Source of the DNA: Melioribacteraceae bacterium
Lineage (GTDB): Bacteria; Bacteroidota; Ignavibacteria; Ignavibacteriales; Melioribacteraceae
Assembly: GCA_023230485.1 (NCBI GenBank)
Contig: JALNXG010000006.1
Coordinates: 26,252-90,251, forward strand
DNA: 64,000 nucleotides
Direction of reading: 5' to 3'
Shown here: piece after piece, positions 28,401-38,445 of the stretch
Layout: each line of letters begins with the position of its first letter
Position numbering within the stretch: the stretch's first letter is position 1
The notes under the pieces: generated by a model
Seen by the model: only the letters and a program-made list of their open reading frames with translations
What the model was told of the DNA's origin: nothing
The model's database searches: none
Translations under genes and position numbers: made by a program

Positions 28401-28605
28401 TCTATCTACAAGTTCCGGTTCGGAATGGAAGACCGGTTTGGCTTGGGTGCTTATAGGTGGATTGACGAGTTCATTATTCCTAACACTTATTGTTGTGCCA
28501 GTCGTTTATACAAAGGTGGAAGAATATAGAGAACGTATTCCGAAATTATTTGGTAAGGTATCAGGATTATTAAAGAAAAAATCTCTCGGCTTAGCTACTG
28601 AATAA
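25468..28605 (+). CDS. RND multidrug efflux permease, HAE1/AcrB family
   Basis: The 1045-residue protein has the family layout: 12 membrane helices in two repeats, two large periplasmic loops and an N-terminal amphipathic start (LTELSIKRPSLIIVIFAAF). The TM4 signature LVVGILVDDSIVVLENIYHH carries the proton-relay Asp pair. The second repeat has GLVGKNAILLVDRTN. It should use the proton motive force to export drugs, lipids or other amphiphiles. It is the last gene of the operon and is followed by a terminator at 28639-28666. The substrate is not readable from sequence. Confidence 0.96.
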   Translation: MTLTELSIKRPSLIIVIFAAFIILGLFSFQKLKYELLPKFSPAVITITTIYPGASPNEVETGVSKPLEDAVSGLDKVSEIKSTSMEGVSFVTIELLQSAKVDLSLQDAQRKVNEIFSSLPDGVKSPVVSKIALDEIPVIRLGVSGSLSDKELFQFVKDKVKPELSKVAGVGQIALIGGNEREIKVNLDMEKLKAYGLSIMQVTQTIKNSNLDFPTGKIKDSDEQYIVRIAGKFSSLEQVRNLAIGTSKTGGEIKLSDVAEVEDGTKDVTNISRIDGKSTIAINVLKQTDANAVDVSKLVKLKLAELEATFADYGFKYTISQDGSIFTVDAANAVKTDLLIAVFLVALVMLLFLHSIRNSVIVLVAIPSSLITTFMVMWALDFTLNLMTLLALSLVVGILVDDSIVVLENIYHHLEKGEEKRTAALRGRNEIGFAALAITLVDVSVFFPLSLTSGIIGNIMRQFSIVVVVSTLLSLFVSFTITPMLASRFAKVERLTNRTLLGKFAIWFEAKFKTFTEFYITLLNWSFKNKGKVFIGTVVIFFASVALVPLGFIGGEFMAVADRGEFAVTVKLPPGTKIEETNRISQEVENMILKTPGVERVFVNAGASSEGLIGFASNNSSEINVTLVPKNEREKSTDEIGQEIKEKAMRIPGVEARYNPIGIFGVANQTPIQLLVNGTNVDSVYEAAAKIEKELTKVPGTTDVRLSSEQGKPETKIDIDRQKLNAFGLSLAEVGGALRVALTGDDESKFREGNTEYSLRIQLDEFNRSSTEDLGSLSFTNKKGQQIYLKQFADISRTTGPSNLQRQNRNAAVTVFSQVIGRPTGTISTEFTEKMKNVRLPNETTYSFGGDVKNQKEAFGDLGIAMMAAVLFSYLVMVGLYDSFVYPFVVLFSIPLAIVGGLLALALTMKSLNVFTILGMIMLVGLVGKNAILLVDRTNYMRGLGESVKDSLIDAARMRVRPIFMTTLTMIFGMMPIALSTSSGSEWKTGLAWVLIGGLTSSLFLTLIVVPVVYTKVEEYRERIPKLFGKVSGLLKKKSLGLATE

Positions 28606-28638
28606 AATATTTGTTTTATAATAAAATTAAAAATTAAG

Positions 28639-28668
28639 CTGCTTCATTTATATGGAGCAGTTTTTTAT
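28639..28668 (+). terminator. Intrinsic terminator after the RND efflux operon
   Basis: Stem CTGCTTC (28639-28645) / GGAGCAG (28654-28660), one G-U pair, 8-base loop and six T (28661-28666). The 200 bases from here to the HAD gene hold no other clear feature. Confidence 0.8.
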
Positions 28669-28871
28669 TATAGATTGCCTACAAAAATAAGTTTATGGAA
28701 ATAATGCGCTTTAACCCTACCGAAAATGAGTTGCTATATTAAGTGTCCCGTGTTGCGCCCTAAAGTTAGCAGTGAGGATATCATTAATGTTTTTTGTGTA
28801 TGTATAATTAGTAGTTGCGGCGAGAAATAATTAATTTTGCTGAACTGATAATTATCACTAAATGAGTAGAT

Positions 28872-29492
28872 ATGAAAAACTATTCTGTAATTGTTTTCGA
28901 TCTTGGCAATGTATTAATACCATTTAATTATTCACTTCTATTAGCGAAACTCGATTTTATTGAAGAGGGACTTGGGAAAAAATTTGAAGAATTATATAAT
29001 GAATATTATGATGTCCATAGAAGTTTTGAAAGAGGCGAAGTATCACGCAGGGAATTTTTGGATGCTATACATAGATGGACAGGTGAAAAATTAAGTGATG
29101 AAGAATTTTGTATCGCATATTCCTCTGTTTTCAAAGAGGATAGAAAAGTAACTACACTTCTGCCGGAATTAAAAAAGAAATATAAACTTGTACTCCTTTC
29201 TAATACCAATGAAATACATAGGGAATATGGATGGGGACATTATAAATTTTTAGAGAATTTTGATAAACTCATTTTATCGCACGAAGCCGGTGCAGTAAAA
29301 CCGGAAGAAAAAATATATCAAGCGGTAATGGAATATACCAATTTACCTGCCGAAGAACATATCTTTATAGACGACATTGCCGAATATGCCGAAGGTGCTC
29401 GCAAGATGGGATGGGATGCTATACAATTTAAAGGGTATGATAACTTAGTCGAAAAATTCAAAGAAAAAGGAATCCTCACCCCCGCCTTCTAA
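28872..29492 (+). CDS. HAD-superfamily phosphatase, YihX-like
   Basis: The 206-residue HAD-IA hydrolase shows motif I FDLGNVLIPF (nucleophile Asp; the second Asp of DxD is Asn here, as in the YihX/epoxide-hydrolase-like branch), motif II LLSNTNEIH, Lys in SHEAGAVKPEEKIY and motif IV FIDDIAEYAEGA. The E. coli YihX group removes phosphate from alpha-D-glucose 1-phosphate. It stands 128 bases upstream of the cyclic glucan synthase, whose phosphorylase domain would release that compound, so a linked role is possible but unproven. Confidence 0.85.
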   Translation: MKNYSVIVFDLGNVLIPFNYSLLLAKLDFIEEGLGKKFEELYNEYYDVHRSFERGEVSRREFLDAIHRWTGEKLSDEEFCIAYSSVFKEDRKVTTLLPELKKKYKLVLLSNTNEIHREYGWGHYKFLENFDKLILSHEAGAVKPEEKIYQAVMEYTNLPAEEHIFIDDIAEYAEGARKMGWDAIQFKGYDNLVEKFKEKGILTPAF

Positions 29493-29620
29493 AAAACCAT
29501 GTAGTAATTTTTACTAAGCAATTTAAATGGTTTATGCGCTTGAAACTGGCCTTAAAAAGTGCTATCTATCACTAGTTTTATATACTATACCTTATTTTCA
29601 AATTAGCTTCACGGAGGGTT

Positions 29621-32600
29621 ATGCCGGCGTTTAGTCCCAAATTAGGAGACACGATATCTCATTTAAAATCACAAATGAATAAATTCCGCGCAGATTCATT
29701 TGCCACTAAAGGTAACTCACCGTTACGCGCTGAATTATTCAATGCTGATCAGATGGAAAAACATGGTAGAATTATTGCCAAATCCCACGTTCTCGCCTCT
29801 GAAAGGACTTATAATAGAATTTTATTAAATCGACTCGATAAAAATGAAGAGTTTTTATCTGAAGTACATAATTTTTTAAATGAGACTGTAAAAGAAAATC
29901 ACTTAATAACGCCCGCCGGTGAATGGCTTTTAGATAATTATTATTTAATCGAAGACCAGATTCGAATAGGCAAAAAACATTTCCCTAAAGGTTATAGTAG
30001 GGAATTACCGAGTTTATTAAACGGTAATTCGAAAGATCTTCCACGAGTTTATGATATTGCCGAAGAAATCATTTCGCATGGTGATGGAAGAGTAGATTTA
30101 GAAAATCTTATTCGATTCGTTAAAGCTTATCAATCGGTAACACCATTAAAATTAGGCGAGCTATGGGCGATACCAATCATGCTTCGTCTGGCATTGATCG
30201 AAAATCTCCGCCGTGTATCAGAGCATATTGCAAAAGGAAGGATAGAAAGAAACCTAGCAGCAGTCTGGGCTGATCAACTTATAGAAGTTCTAAAAAATGA
30301 TCCTAAGAATTTAATTTTAACGATTGCAGATATGGTTCGCTCTGAACCGCCATTGACTCCTGCATTCGTATCAGAGTTTGCCCGTCGTCTTCAAAGTTTA
30401 AGTCCATCTATTATTTCACCAATAAGTTGGGTAGAACAGCTTCTCGGTGAAAAAGGTACTAGCGTTGTTCAATTAATTCGTCAAGGAAATAAAAACCAAG
30501 CTGCCGATCAAGTCTCTATTAGTAATAGTATCGGAAGTCTTCGATTCTTAAACTCTACAAATTGGAGCGACTTTGTAGAAGATCAAAGTATAGTGGAGAG
30601 TATTCTTCAAAAAGATCCAATGCGAGTATATCATAAAATGGATTTTGCTACACGTGATAATTACCGACATATAATAGAAAAAATTGGTAAGAAAAGTAAA
30701 TTGACAGAAGAACAAATTGCAGATAAAGTAGTGTTATTAGCTTGTAAAGAAGATGCACGCGAAGGAGGCGGTCATAGAACTTCTCACGTGGGATATTACT
30801 TAATTGATAAAGGGCGTTATCTATTAGAAGATGAAGTAAATAAAAAAATTACATTAAGAAATTATGCTAAGAGAATAGGGAATAAAATTCCACTTTCGCT
30901 TTTCGTTGGTTCAATATTTTTATTGACTGCACTTAGCGCTGCCGCTCTCATACATAAAGGTTATCGTGAGGGTATGGAAAATTATCATCTTATCATACTC
31001 GGAATATTATCTACATTGGCACTTAGTCAATTATCTGTTGCTTTGGTTAATTGGTTATCGACATTGATAGTTAGGCCAACTTCATTACCTCGAATGGATT
31101 ATTCTAAAAAGATTCCTAAAAAAAGCAGGACGCTCGTTGTAGTTCCATCTATGATTACGAGTAAAGAGGGAATAAAAGATTTAGTAGAATCTTTAGAAAT
31201 TAGATTCTTAGCGAATAGAAGAGAGAATTTATACTTTACACTTTTGACCGATTATAAGGATTCATCTGAAGAGCATCTCCCTGAAGATGAAATGCTTCTT
31301 TCTTATACAAAGGGGAAGATAGATGAATTAAATGAAAAATATAAAGATTTACGACCGGATATATTTTCGTTATTCCACCGCCCTAGGAAATGGAATCCTA
31401 CTGAAAAACTTTGGATGGGTTACGAACGCAAAAGAGGAAAACTAGAAGACCTAAATTCATATTTAAGAGGTGGAGCGAGAGATTGTTTTTCGCTTGTAAT
31501 TGCTAATACACAAATTTTAGAATCAGCAAAATATATCATTACCTTAGATGCTGATACCGATTTACCACTTGATACGGCATATCAATTGATTGCCACCATC
31601 GCCCATCCTCTCAATCAAGCGAAATATGATGAATCAAGCGATTGTATCACTGACGGATATACGATATTACAACCCGCAGTAGAGATAAGTCTGCCCGGCA
31701 CATTAAGTTCGCTCTATGCAAAGCTATTCGGCGGCAATGCAGGTATTGATCCATATACAAAAACCGTTTCAGATGTCTATCAGGATATTTTCGGAGAAGG
31801 TTCTTATATTGGTAAAGCAATCTATGATATAGATATGTTTCAAAAAATGGTTAAAGATCGTTTTCCTGAAAACAAAATTCTTAGTCATGATCTTATAGAG
31901 GGATGCCACGTTCGAGCCGGTCTTTTAAGTGACGTTCAATTACTTGAAGAATATCCATGCTGTTATAATATTGATGTAAATAGAAGGCATCGCTGGATAA
32001 GAGGCGATTGGCAGATTTGGCAATGGATTCTTCCACTAGTGCCGGATAAAAGCGGTAAGCTAAAGAAAAACCCATTATCAATGCTTTCACGTTGGAAAAT
32101 ATTTGATAATCTTAGAAGAAGTTTAGTTACACCTGCTTATGTTTTCATGATGATATTCGCATGGTTCTTCACTCCTAATCCATTGTTTTGGACTTTAGCA
32201 GTTATAGGAGTAATGTTTATTCCTGCAATATTTATAATGATAGTTGATTTATTCGAAAAACAGAATGAAATATTAATGCGACAGCATCTTATTGCATTTG
32301 TAAATAATGGCAAGACGCACCTATATCAGATATTATTTACATTCATCAATCTTCCTTTTGAGGCAGCATTTGCTTTAGATGCTATCTTAAGAGTTTTTTG
32401 GCGAATGACTATTTCTAAAACACGATTATTAGAATGGACTCCATCGAATGTCTTTGGAAGAAATCAAAGACTTAATCTTTCTGAAACATTCAGAAATAAT
32501 TTATTATCACCACTATTTGTGATTATTGTGGTTACTGCATTTTATTTTTATAATATTACGATTCCTCTTGTAGCTATTCCTATATTATTTGTTTGGGCTT

Positions 32601-35600
32601 TCTCGCCAATAGTTAATTGGTGGATTAGTCTTCCATTAAAATCAAAGCGAGCAGAGCTAAGCGAAGCAGAAAAACAATTTTTACGATTAGTTACACGCAG
32701 GACTTGGGCATACTTTGATACATTTGTAAATGAAACGGAAAATTGGCTTCCGCCGGATAATTTCCAAGAAACTCCTCATGCTATAATTGCACATAGAACT
32801 TCCCCAACAAATATCGGTATGGCATTAATAGCAAATTTATCTGCATATGATTTTGGTTATATCACATCAAGTGATTTAATGAATCGTGTTTCTAATACAT
32901 TCAGTACGATGCAAAAATTAGAACGCTTCCGAGGACACTTTTATAATTGGTATGATACATTTACTTTATTGCCATTGCAACCATTGTATGTCTCTTCGGT
33001 CGATAGTGGCAATTTATCCGGATTAGTACTTACTCTTAGGCAGGGACTTTTATCTCTTCCCAAAGAAAAATTTGTAGATCAAAAATTATTCTGCGGATTA
33101 GATGATACTTTTAATTTAGCAATCGAAGGAATGGATAAAGCAGATATCTTCCCAATAAAAGAATTGCAATTGTTTTTTGAATCAATGAAAAGAAATCCTT
33201 CTAATTCACTAAAAATATTTTGGGAAAATATTAATGAGATTTATCAATTATTAAATAAAATGGATTTGATTGATATACAAGAGGGTGATTCAAAAGGGTG
33301 GCTCTTATCTCTTCACAATCAAACTTATTCAATTATTGATCAAATAAAAGATTTAACACCTTGGGTAACAGTTACCGAATTCTCAGATATAAGCGATTCA
33401 TTTCCATTTAAAGAAACAATTCCTTCATTAAAGGAATTAGCGAATTTACAAAATGAATTTCTTCCGATTCTCGAAGGAGAATTAAAATATGATATTAGTA
33501 CTGAAAGAGAGAAGAAATTAAATGAATTAGCTCAATTAATAATTCAGTCGAGCCAAAAGGCAAATGAAAGAATAGAGAAAATAAAGTCTCTAGGCAAAGA
33601 GGCATATAATTTATCGAAGATTGAATATGATTTCTTATATAATCCTTCGAGACATCTACTTTCGATCGGTTATAACGTTGAGAAGAATAAAAAAGACGCA
33701 AGTTATTACGATCTATTGGCTTCCGAATCGCGGTTAACAAGTTATATTGCAATTGCCTATGGATACTTGCCACAGGAAAGCTGGTTTGCATTAGGACGGC
33801 TTATAATGGCTTCCGGAGGCAAATCGCTTCTCCTTTCGTGGAGCGGGTCGATGTTTGAATACCTTATGCCATTATTGATTATGCCGAATTATGAAAACAC
33901 ATTATTAGATCAGACTTATAAATCGGTAGTGAAGCGGCAGATAAATTACGGTAAACAAAGAGGTGTCCCGTGGGGTATTTCGGAATCTGGATTCAATGCT
34001 TCTGATGTAAATCTAAATTATCAGTATAGAGCTTTCGGTGTACCGGGAATCGGACTTAAACGTGGATTATCTGAAGACTTAGTAATTGCTCCTTATGCTT
34101 CCGCACTCGGATTAATGGTAGAACCGGAAGAATCTTGCAAGAATCTTCAAACACTCGCCGATCAAGGTATGATTGGTAAATATGGTTTTTATGAAGCTGT
34201 GGATTATACACCTGCTCGTCTTCCTAGAGGAAAATCAAGTGAAATAGTTAAATCATTTATGGTGCACCATGAAGGAATGACGCTCCTTTCATTAACCTAT
34301 CTTTTATTAGATTCGCCAATGCAGAAAAGATTCGTTTCTGATCCGGCATTTGACGCAGCTCTATTATTACTTCAGGAAAAGATTCCACATACAGCATTCT
34401 CTAGTATTAGTTCTACAGTATTTTCTAATCCTCAAGGTAATGCGCTCGTTTCAGAAACTCCGATTAGAATAATTACTAATCCAAATATAGAAATTCCTGA
34501 AACCCAGCTTCTTTCTAATGGAAGATATCATATAATGGTAACAAGTGCCGGAGGTGGATATAGCAGGTGGAAAAATCTTGCCCTTACTCGCTGGCGTGAA
34601 GATATTACAACTGATAATTGGGGTGCATTTTGTTATCTGCGCGATGTGGCAACTAATGAATTTTGGTCCAATACTTATCAGCCAACATTAAAGGTATCAA
34701 AAAATTATGAGGCGATTTTCTCTGAAGGTCATGCAGAATTTAAGAGAAGAGACTTTAATTATGAAACGGAAACACAAATTGTAATTTCGCCGGAAGATGA
34801 TATTGAGATAAGAAGGATACATCTTACAAATAGAGAAAAAGTAGCTAGGGAAATTGAAATTACAAGTTATGCAGAGATTGTTATTAATCCTCAAAGTGCT
34901 GATACAGCTCATCCAGCATTCGGAAATTTATTCGTGCAGACGGAAATAATCGAAGAGAAACAGGCAATATTAGCAAACCGAAGACCCCGCTCAAGCGAGG
35001 AAAAAACCCAATGGATGCTGCATACTATTGCAGTACGCAAAGCCGATATTTTAGAAGTATCTTTTGAAACCGATAGAGCAAAATTTATCGGGAGAGGAAA
35101 TACACATCAAAATCCAATTGCATTAACGGGCAACGAAAAATTATCTAATAGTGATGGTTCTGTTCTCGATCCTATTGCTTCGGTGAGATATAAAATAAAA
35201 CTTAAACCTGATAAACCGGCAACGATTGATATAATTTATGGTATCGGTGAAACGCGTGCTCAAGCGTTGAGCTTGATAGAGCGTTATCAAGATAGACGTT
35301 TATCTAATCGTGTATTTGAACTTTCTTGGACTCACTCGCAGGTTGTATTAAGGCAGATAAATGCAACGGCGGCGGATTCGCAATTATATAGTAAAATTGC
35401 TAATTCAATAGTTTATTCAAATCCATTTCTTCGTGCTAATGCATCTATAATTGCACGTAATCGTCAGGGACAGTCAGCTCTCTGGGCTTATGCTATTTCG
35501 GGCGATCTGCCGATTGTACTTGTAAAAATTGAAGATATTAAAAATATAGATTTAGTGCTCTCGATGTTAAAAGCACATTCATATTGGAACATAAAAGGTC

Positions 35601-38332
35601 TTGTGGTTGATCTTGTTATTTGGAATGATGATCATGCAGGTTATAGACAGGAACTTCAGGAACAGATTTTGCGTCTTGTATCTGCAAATACTGAAGCGGG
35701 TAAGATTGATAAACCGGGTGGCGTGTTCGTCCGCTTAACCGATCAGATTTCAGATGAAGATAGGATTTTGACTCAGACTGTAGCACGGGTAATCATATCC
35801 GATACTGCCGGCACTCTCGAAGCACAGGTAAATAAACTTAAAAGTAAAGAATATTCAGTAGAAAAATTAAAGAATAACAGAGTCTATTCGCCATCACAAA
35901 CAAAAGTAGAAGAGTTTCGTGGCGAAGGATTAATTTTCTTTAATGGTTATGGCGGATTTACACCCGATGGACGTGAGTATATCATAGTATCAACTGATAA
36001 AAAATTCACGCCGATGCCTTGGTCGAACGTGATTGCAAATCCAAAATTCGGAACGATTGCCACCGAAAGCGGGAATGGATATACGTGGTATGAGAATGCA
36101 CATGAATACCGGTTATCGCCTTGGAATAATGATCCGATTTCTGATACGAGCGGCGAACTATTTTATATTCGTGATGAAGAGACCGGTTACTATTGGTCTC
36201 CAACGCCACTTCCAAAACGAGGCGAAGGAAAATATGTAACGCGTCATGGATTTGGTTATACTGTTTTTGAACATACAGAAACAGGAATAAGAACCGAGCT
36301 TTGGGTTTATGTTGCAATTGATGATTCTATAAAATTCTCTTCCTTAAAAATCTGGAACGATTCGGGCAGAGCAAGAAAATTATCTGTCTTTGGATTTGTT
36401 GAATTAGTATTAGGAGATATTCCATCAAGGACTTCGATGCATGTAGTAAGTGAAATCGATACTTCTATGGGAGCAATATTTGCACGCAATTCTTATAATC
36501 ATGATTTCCCGGAGAAGGTATCATTTTTCCAAGTTGATAATGATAGAATTTCGTTTACGTGTAATCGTATCGAATTTATTGGTCGCAATGGCACATTGGA
36601 AAATCCGGCTGCTATGAAATTAGCGCATCTATCAGGAAAAGCAGGCGCAGGATTAGTTCCATGCGCGGCAATTCATGTACCGTTTGAATTTGAAAACCGA
36701 AGAGAATATGAGATTAATTTTAAACTCGGCGCAGGTGATAATCGGAATCATGCTGAAGAAATAATAAATCGATATAGCGGATTTAATAAAGGTCAAGAAA
36801 CGATAGAGAAAGTATGGCAGTATTGGAAAGAAGCACTCGGTGCAGTTCAAACGGAAACTCCCGATAAATCATTGGATATACTTGCAAATGGATGGTTATT
36901 CTATCAAACATTGTCATGCCGTATATGGGGACGAAGTGGTTATTATCAATCGGGCGGTGCATTCGGATTTAGAGATCAATTGCAGGATGTGATGGCTCTC
37001 ATTCATTCCAAACCGGAAATCACGAGAGAACAATTGCTTATTAATTCAAGTCATCAATTCCTTGAAGGAGACGTACAGCATTGGTGGCATCCACCTTTGG
37101 GACGCGGCGTAAGGACACATTTCTCTGATGATTATTTATGGCTTCCATTGGCTGTAAGTCGATATGTTCTAAGCACCGGTGATACGGGAGTTCTTGATGA
37201 AAATAGAAACTTCCTTGAAGGACGACCATTAAGAGCTGAGGATGATTCGTATTATGAGATGCCTGTTGTGTCATCTATAACAGGTACACTTTATCAGCAT
37301 TGCCAGAAAGCAATACAAAGAGGATTGAACTTCGGTGAACATGGTCTTCCTCTTATTGGCGGCGGCGATTGGAATGACGGAATGAACTTAATCGGAATGG
37401 AAGGGAAAGGAGAAAGCGTATGGCTTGCATTCTTCCTTTATGAAGTATTATTCCAATTCAAAAAAATTGCAGCAATTAAAAACGATACTAAATTTATCGA
37501 GCTATGCGAAAATCAGATGAATACATTGCAGGCGAATATTGAAAAGAACGGTTGGGATGGGGAGTGGTATAGAAGAGCCTATTTTGATGACGGTACTCCG
37601 CTCGGTTCAAAAAGCAATGAAGAATGTAAGATTGATTCAATCTCGCAAAGCTGGTCCGTATTATCAGGTGCTGGAGAAAAGGAGCGTTCGCTTAAAGCAA
37701 TCGATTCACTAAATAAAAATTTAGTGAAAAGAGATAGCGGATTGATTCAATTATTAGATCCGCCATTCGATAAATCCGATTTAGATCCGGGATATATAAA
37801 AGGGTACGTGCCCGGAGTAAGAGAAAATGGAGGGCAATATACTCATGCGGCAATTTGGTCTGTAATGGCTTTTGCTCAAATAGGCGATAGCAGAAATGCA
37901 TGGGAGCTATTTAATATTATTAATCCGATTAATCATGGAAGTTCTCCTAATACGATTGACACATATAAAGTAGAGCCGTATGTAGTAGCTGCGGATGTTT
38001 ATGCGACAGCACCTCATACAGGAAGAGGCGGCTGGACTTGGTACACGGGCTCTGCCGGGTGGATGTATCGATTGATTATTGAATCATTACTTGGATTACA
38101 TCTTGAAGTTGATAAACTATATATCAATCCTTGTCTGCCTAAAGATTGGAATAGTTATAAGATATATTATCGATATCATGAGACACGATATATTATTACG
38201 ATTAATCAGGTAGATGGTAATAAAGGTGTACTTTCACTCAATCAAGATGGTGCGAATGTGAATCGGAATTTCATTGAGCTCGCAAATGATAAAAAGGAGC
38301 ACGAAGTTAGTGTGAATGTGGGGAGAGGATAA
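29621..38332 (+). CDS. Cyclic beta-1,2-glucan synthase (GT84 plus GH94), NdvB/Cgs-like
   Basis: The 2903-residue inner-membrane enzyme matches the layout and length of Cgs/NdvB. An N-terminal region (1-420) leads to a membrane pair (about 425-490). A GT domain follows with ITLDADTDLPLD (about residue 643) and a QxxRW-like RRHRWIRGDWQIWQW. More helices lie at about 830-1005. A glycoamylase-like domain contains GISESGFNASDVNLNY and the late MVHHEGMTLLSLTYLL (about 1547). Duplicated GH94 carbohydrate-binding parts follow, then the GH94 catalytic domain with GGGDWNDGMNLIG (about 2583). In known enzymes the GT part polymerises glucose from UDP-glucose and the GH94 part sets chain length by phosphorolysis before cyclisation. 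A strong GGAGGG precedes the ATG. No NdvA-like exporter is in the window. Confidence 0.93.
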   Translation: MPAFSPKLGDTISHLKSQMNKFRADSFATKGNSPLRAELFNADQMEKHGRIIAKSHVLASERTYNRILLNRLDKNEEFLSEVHNFLNETVKENHLITPAGEWLLDNYYLIEDQIRIGKKHFPKGYSRELPSLLNGNSKDLPRVYDIAEEIISHGDGRVDLENLIRFVKAYQSVTPLKLGELWAIPIMLRLALIENLRRVSEHIAKGRIERNLAAVWADQLIEVLKNDPKNLILTIADMVRSEPPLTPAFVSEFARRLQSLSPSIISPISWVEQLLGEKGTSVVQLIRQGNKNQAADQVSISNSIGSLRFLNSTNWSDFVEDQSIVESILQKDPMRVYHKMDFATRDNYRHIIEKIGKKSKLTEEQIADKVVLLACKEDAREGGGHRTSHVGYYLIDKGRYLLEDEVNKKITLRNYAKRIGNKIPLSLFVGSIFLLTALSAAALIHKGYREGMENYHLIILGILSTLALSQLSVALVNWLSTLIVRPTSLPRMDYSKKIPKKSRTLVVVPSMITSKEGIKDLVESLEIRFLANRRENLYFTLLTDYKDSSEEHLPEDEMLLSYTKGKIDELNEKYKDLRPDIFSLFHRPRKWNPTEKLWMGYERKRGKLEDLNSYLRGGARDCFSLVIANTQILESAKYIITLDADTDLPLDTAYQLIATIAHPLNQAKYDESSDCITDGYTILQPAVEISLPGTLSSLYAKLFGGNAGIDPYTKTVSDVYQDIFGEGSYIGKAIYDIDMFQKMVKDRFPENKILSHDLIEGCHVRAGLLSDVQLLEEYPCCYNIDVNRRHRWIRGDWQIWQWILPLVPDKSGKLKKNPLSMLSRWKIFDNLRRSLVTPAYVFMMIFAWFFTPNPLFWTLAVIGVMFIPAIFIMIVDLFEKQNEILMRQHLIAFVNNGKTHLYQILFTFINLPFEAAFALDAILRVFWRMTISKTRLLEWTPSNVFGRNQRLNLSETFRNNLLSPLFVIIVVTAFYFYNITIPLVAIPILFVWAFSPIVNWWISLPLKSKRAELSEAEKQFLRLVTRRTWAYFDTFVNETENWLPPDNFQETPHAIIAHRTSPTNIGMALIANLSAYDFGYITSSDLMNRVSNTFSTMQKLERFRGHFYNWYDTFTLLPLQPLYVSSVDSGNLSGLVLTLRQGLLSLPKEKFVDQKLFCGLDDTFNLAIEGMDKADIFPIKELQLFFESMKRNPSNSLKIFWENINEIYQLLNKMDLIDIQEGDSKGWLLSLHNQTYSIIDQIKDLTPWVTVTEFSDISDSFPFKETIPSLKELANLQNEFLPILEGELKYDISTEREKKLNELAQLIIQSSQKANERIEKIKSLGKEAYNLSKIEYDFLYNPSRHLLSIGYNVEKNKKDASYYDLLASESRLTSYIAIAYGYLPQESWFALGRLIMASGGKSLLLSWSGSMFEYLMPLLIMPNYENTLLDQTYKSVVKRQINYGKQRGVPWGISESGFNASDVNLNYQYRAFGVPGIGLKRGLSEDLVIAPYASALGLMVEPEESCKNLQTLADQGMIGKYGFYEAVDYTPARLPRGKSSEIVKSFMVHHEGMTLLSLTYLLLDSPMQKRFVSDPAFDAALLLLQEKIPHTAFSSISSTVFSNPQGNALVSETPIRIITNPNIEIPETQLLSNGRYHIMVTSAGGGYSRWKNLALTRWREDITTDNWGAFCYLRDVATNEFWSNTYQPTLKVSKNYEAIFSEGHAEFKRRDFNYETETQIVISPEDDIEIRRIHLTNREKVAREIEITSYAEIVINPQSADTAHPAFGNLFVQTEIIEEKQAILANRRPRSSEEKTQWMLHTIAVRKADILEVSFETDRAKFIGRGNTHQNPIALTGNEKLSNSDGSVLDPIASVRYKIKLKPDKPATIDIIYGIGETRAQALSLIERYQDRRLSNRVFELSWTHSQVVLRQINATAADSQLYSKIANSIVYSNPFLRANASIIARNRQGQSALWAYAISGDLPIVLVKIEDIKNIDLVLSMLKAHSYWNIKGLVVDLVIWNDDHAGYRQELQEQILRLVSANTEAGKIDKPGGVFVRLTDQISDEDRILTQTVARVIISDTAGTLEAQVNKLKSKEYSVEKLKNNRVYSPSQTKVEEFRGEGLIFFNGYGGFTPDGREYIIVSTDKKFTPMPWSNVIANPKFGTIATESGNGYTWYENAHEYRLSPWNNDPISDTSGELFYIRDEETGYYWSPTPLPKRGEGKYVTRHGFGYTVFEHTETGIRTELWVYVAIDDSIKFSSLKIWNDSGRARKLSVFGFVELVLGDIPSRTSMHVVSEIDTSMGAIFARNSYNHDFPEKVSFFQVDNDRISFTCNRIEFIGRNGTLENPAAMKLAHLSGKAGAGLVPCAAIHVPFEFENRREYEINFKLGAGDNRNHAEEIINRYSGFNKGQETIEKVWQYWKEALGAVQTETPDKSLDILANGWLFYQTLSCRIWGRSGYYQSGGAFGFRDQLQDVMALIHSKPEITREQLLINSSHQFLEGDVQHWWHPPLGRGVRTHFSDDYLWLPLAVSRYVLSTGDTGVLDENRNFLEGRPLRAEDDSYYEMPVVSSITGTLYQHCQKAIQRGLNFGEHGLPLIGGGDWNDGMNLIGMEGKGESVWLAFFLYEVLFQFKKIAAIKNDTKFIELCENQMNTLQANIEKNGWDGEWYRRAYFDDGTPLGSKSNEECKIDSISQSWSVLSGAGEKERSLKAIDSLNKNLVKRDSGLIQLLDPPFDKSDLDPGYIKGYVPGVRENGGQYTHAAIWSVMAFAQIGDSRNAWELFNIINPINHGSSPNTIDTYKVEPYVVAADVYATAPHTGRGGWTWYTGSAGWMYRLIIESLLGLHLEVDKLYINPCLPKDWNSYKIYYRYHETRYIITINQVDGNKGVLSLNQDGANVNRNFIELANDKKEHEVSVNVGRG

Positions 38333-38335
38333 AAA

Positions 38336-38430
38336 AGTGCGAGGGAATGCAGATTGGTGCAATAGAAAGTACTTGGATGCAATTGAGTGCGCTCCAGTGC
38401 AATAAAGTGCAAGTTAGAACAATCGAGTGA
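38336..38430. repeat. Degenerate short repeats built on GTGCAAT / GAGTGC
   Basis: The spacer between the glucan synthase stop and the convergent ArsC-like gene contains several imperfect units: GTGCGAGGGAATGCAG, GTGCAATAGAAAGT, ATGCAATTGAGTGC, GTGCAATAAAGTGCAAG and ACAATCGAGTG. The units are 14-20 bases apart. No frame or hairpin explains them. Confidence 0.6.
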
Positions 38431-38445
38431 AGAAAGAAACTGATT

